Positions 63,868 to 64,000 of a DNA stretch of 64,000 nt are shown in pieces. The stretch is taken from positions 3,100,001 through 3,164,000 of the forward strand of contig NZ_CP040899.1 in NCBI RefSeq assembly GCF_006349365.1. The letters are read 5' to 3'. This DNA comes from Georgenia wutianyii (GTDB lineage Bacteria > Actinomycetota > Actinomycetes > Actinomycetales > Actinomycetaceae). The notes below the pieces were generated by a model. The model saw only the letters and a program-made list of their open reading frames with translations, had not been told where the DNA came from and searched no databases. Every line of letters starts with the position of its first letter. Position 1 is the stretch's first letter. The position numbers and the translations under genes are program-made.

Positions 63868-64000
63868 TCAGCCGTGGACCCGGCGCACCCAGGCGTCGGG
63901 GTCGAAGATCTCGGTGGCACGGGGCAGGGTGTCGGGCGAGGTCCACACGGCGTTGAGGCCGTCGTGGCCGACGCGGTGGATCACCCGGCGGACGAACTCG
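63868..64000 (-). CDS. Zinc-dependent metalloprotease family protein, C-terminal fragment
   Basis: Partial gene entering from the right edge; the last 43 codons are visible. [20 protein letters not shown], then [11 protein letters not shown] before the stop, match the C terminus of the actinobacterial zinc-dependent metalloprotease family often annotated as F420-biosynthesis associated, which precedes tilS in these genomes. The zinc site is outside the window. Confidence 0.65.
   Translation of the reverse strand, partial: EFVRRVIHRVGHDGLNAVWTSPDTLPRATEIFDPDAWVRRVHG

Overview
The window is very GC-rich (low-70s percent by eye) with short intergenic gaps, GTG starts and several apparently leaderless genes. 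It carries DisA/RadA, a DUF3180 gene in a folate operon, a BldC-like HTH protein and a Fur-KatA pair. This fits an actinobacterium, probably of the order Micrococcales (Cellulomonas/Georgenia-like). The genus is an inference. No tRNA, rRNA, CRISPR array, insertion sequence or prophage gene was recognised.

Layout. 1-1583: start of a GlgC-like nucleotidyltransferase, a BldC-like HTH protein and an AcuC-type deacetylase, all leftward. 1642-3748: KtrB/KtrA potassium uptake. 3749-37328: a large L-arabinose/arabinan utilisation locus. 37358-42695: radA, disA, an exported unknown, mutY, a membrane protein and a nucleoside kinase-like protein. 42692-48436: N-acetylglutamate synthase, Fur and catalase, hemerythrin-like, acyl-CoA-dehydrogenase-like and YihY proteins. 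48527-51698: DUF4349 lipoprotein, lysS, a uridine-kinase-like protein. 51713-64000: a long leftward housekeeping run (metalloprotease end, tilS, hpt, ftsH, folE, folP, folB-folK, DUF3180, two PH-domain proteins, a DUF2520-PanC fusion, panD, an AEC permease).

The arabinose/arabinan locus is the centre of interest. Five secreted multidomain proteins carry seven GH43 propellers with their catalytic triads plus one degenerate propeller, and all five end in the same roughly 80-90-residue two-cysteine module. A YtfQRT-YjfF-type furanose ABC importer, an AraB-type kinase, AraA, AraD, an aldose epimerase and a LacI regulator complete the route from polymer to D-xylulose 5-phosphate. Three small surface genes are interleaved with the hydrolases: a WxL-like secreted protein, a DUF916 (WxL-interacting) membrane protein and a small sortase-anchored protein. 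This is the gene set of the Csc (cell-surface complex) clusters of low-GC Gram-positives. Every transcription unit of the locus has a LacI-type palindrome (consensus in gene direction GTKAGCGNTAAC) overlapping a TAACAT-like -10 element, eight sites in all. I therefore read the locus as one regulon that pairs an arabinan-degrading enzyme set with a Csc/WxL-like surface assembly.
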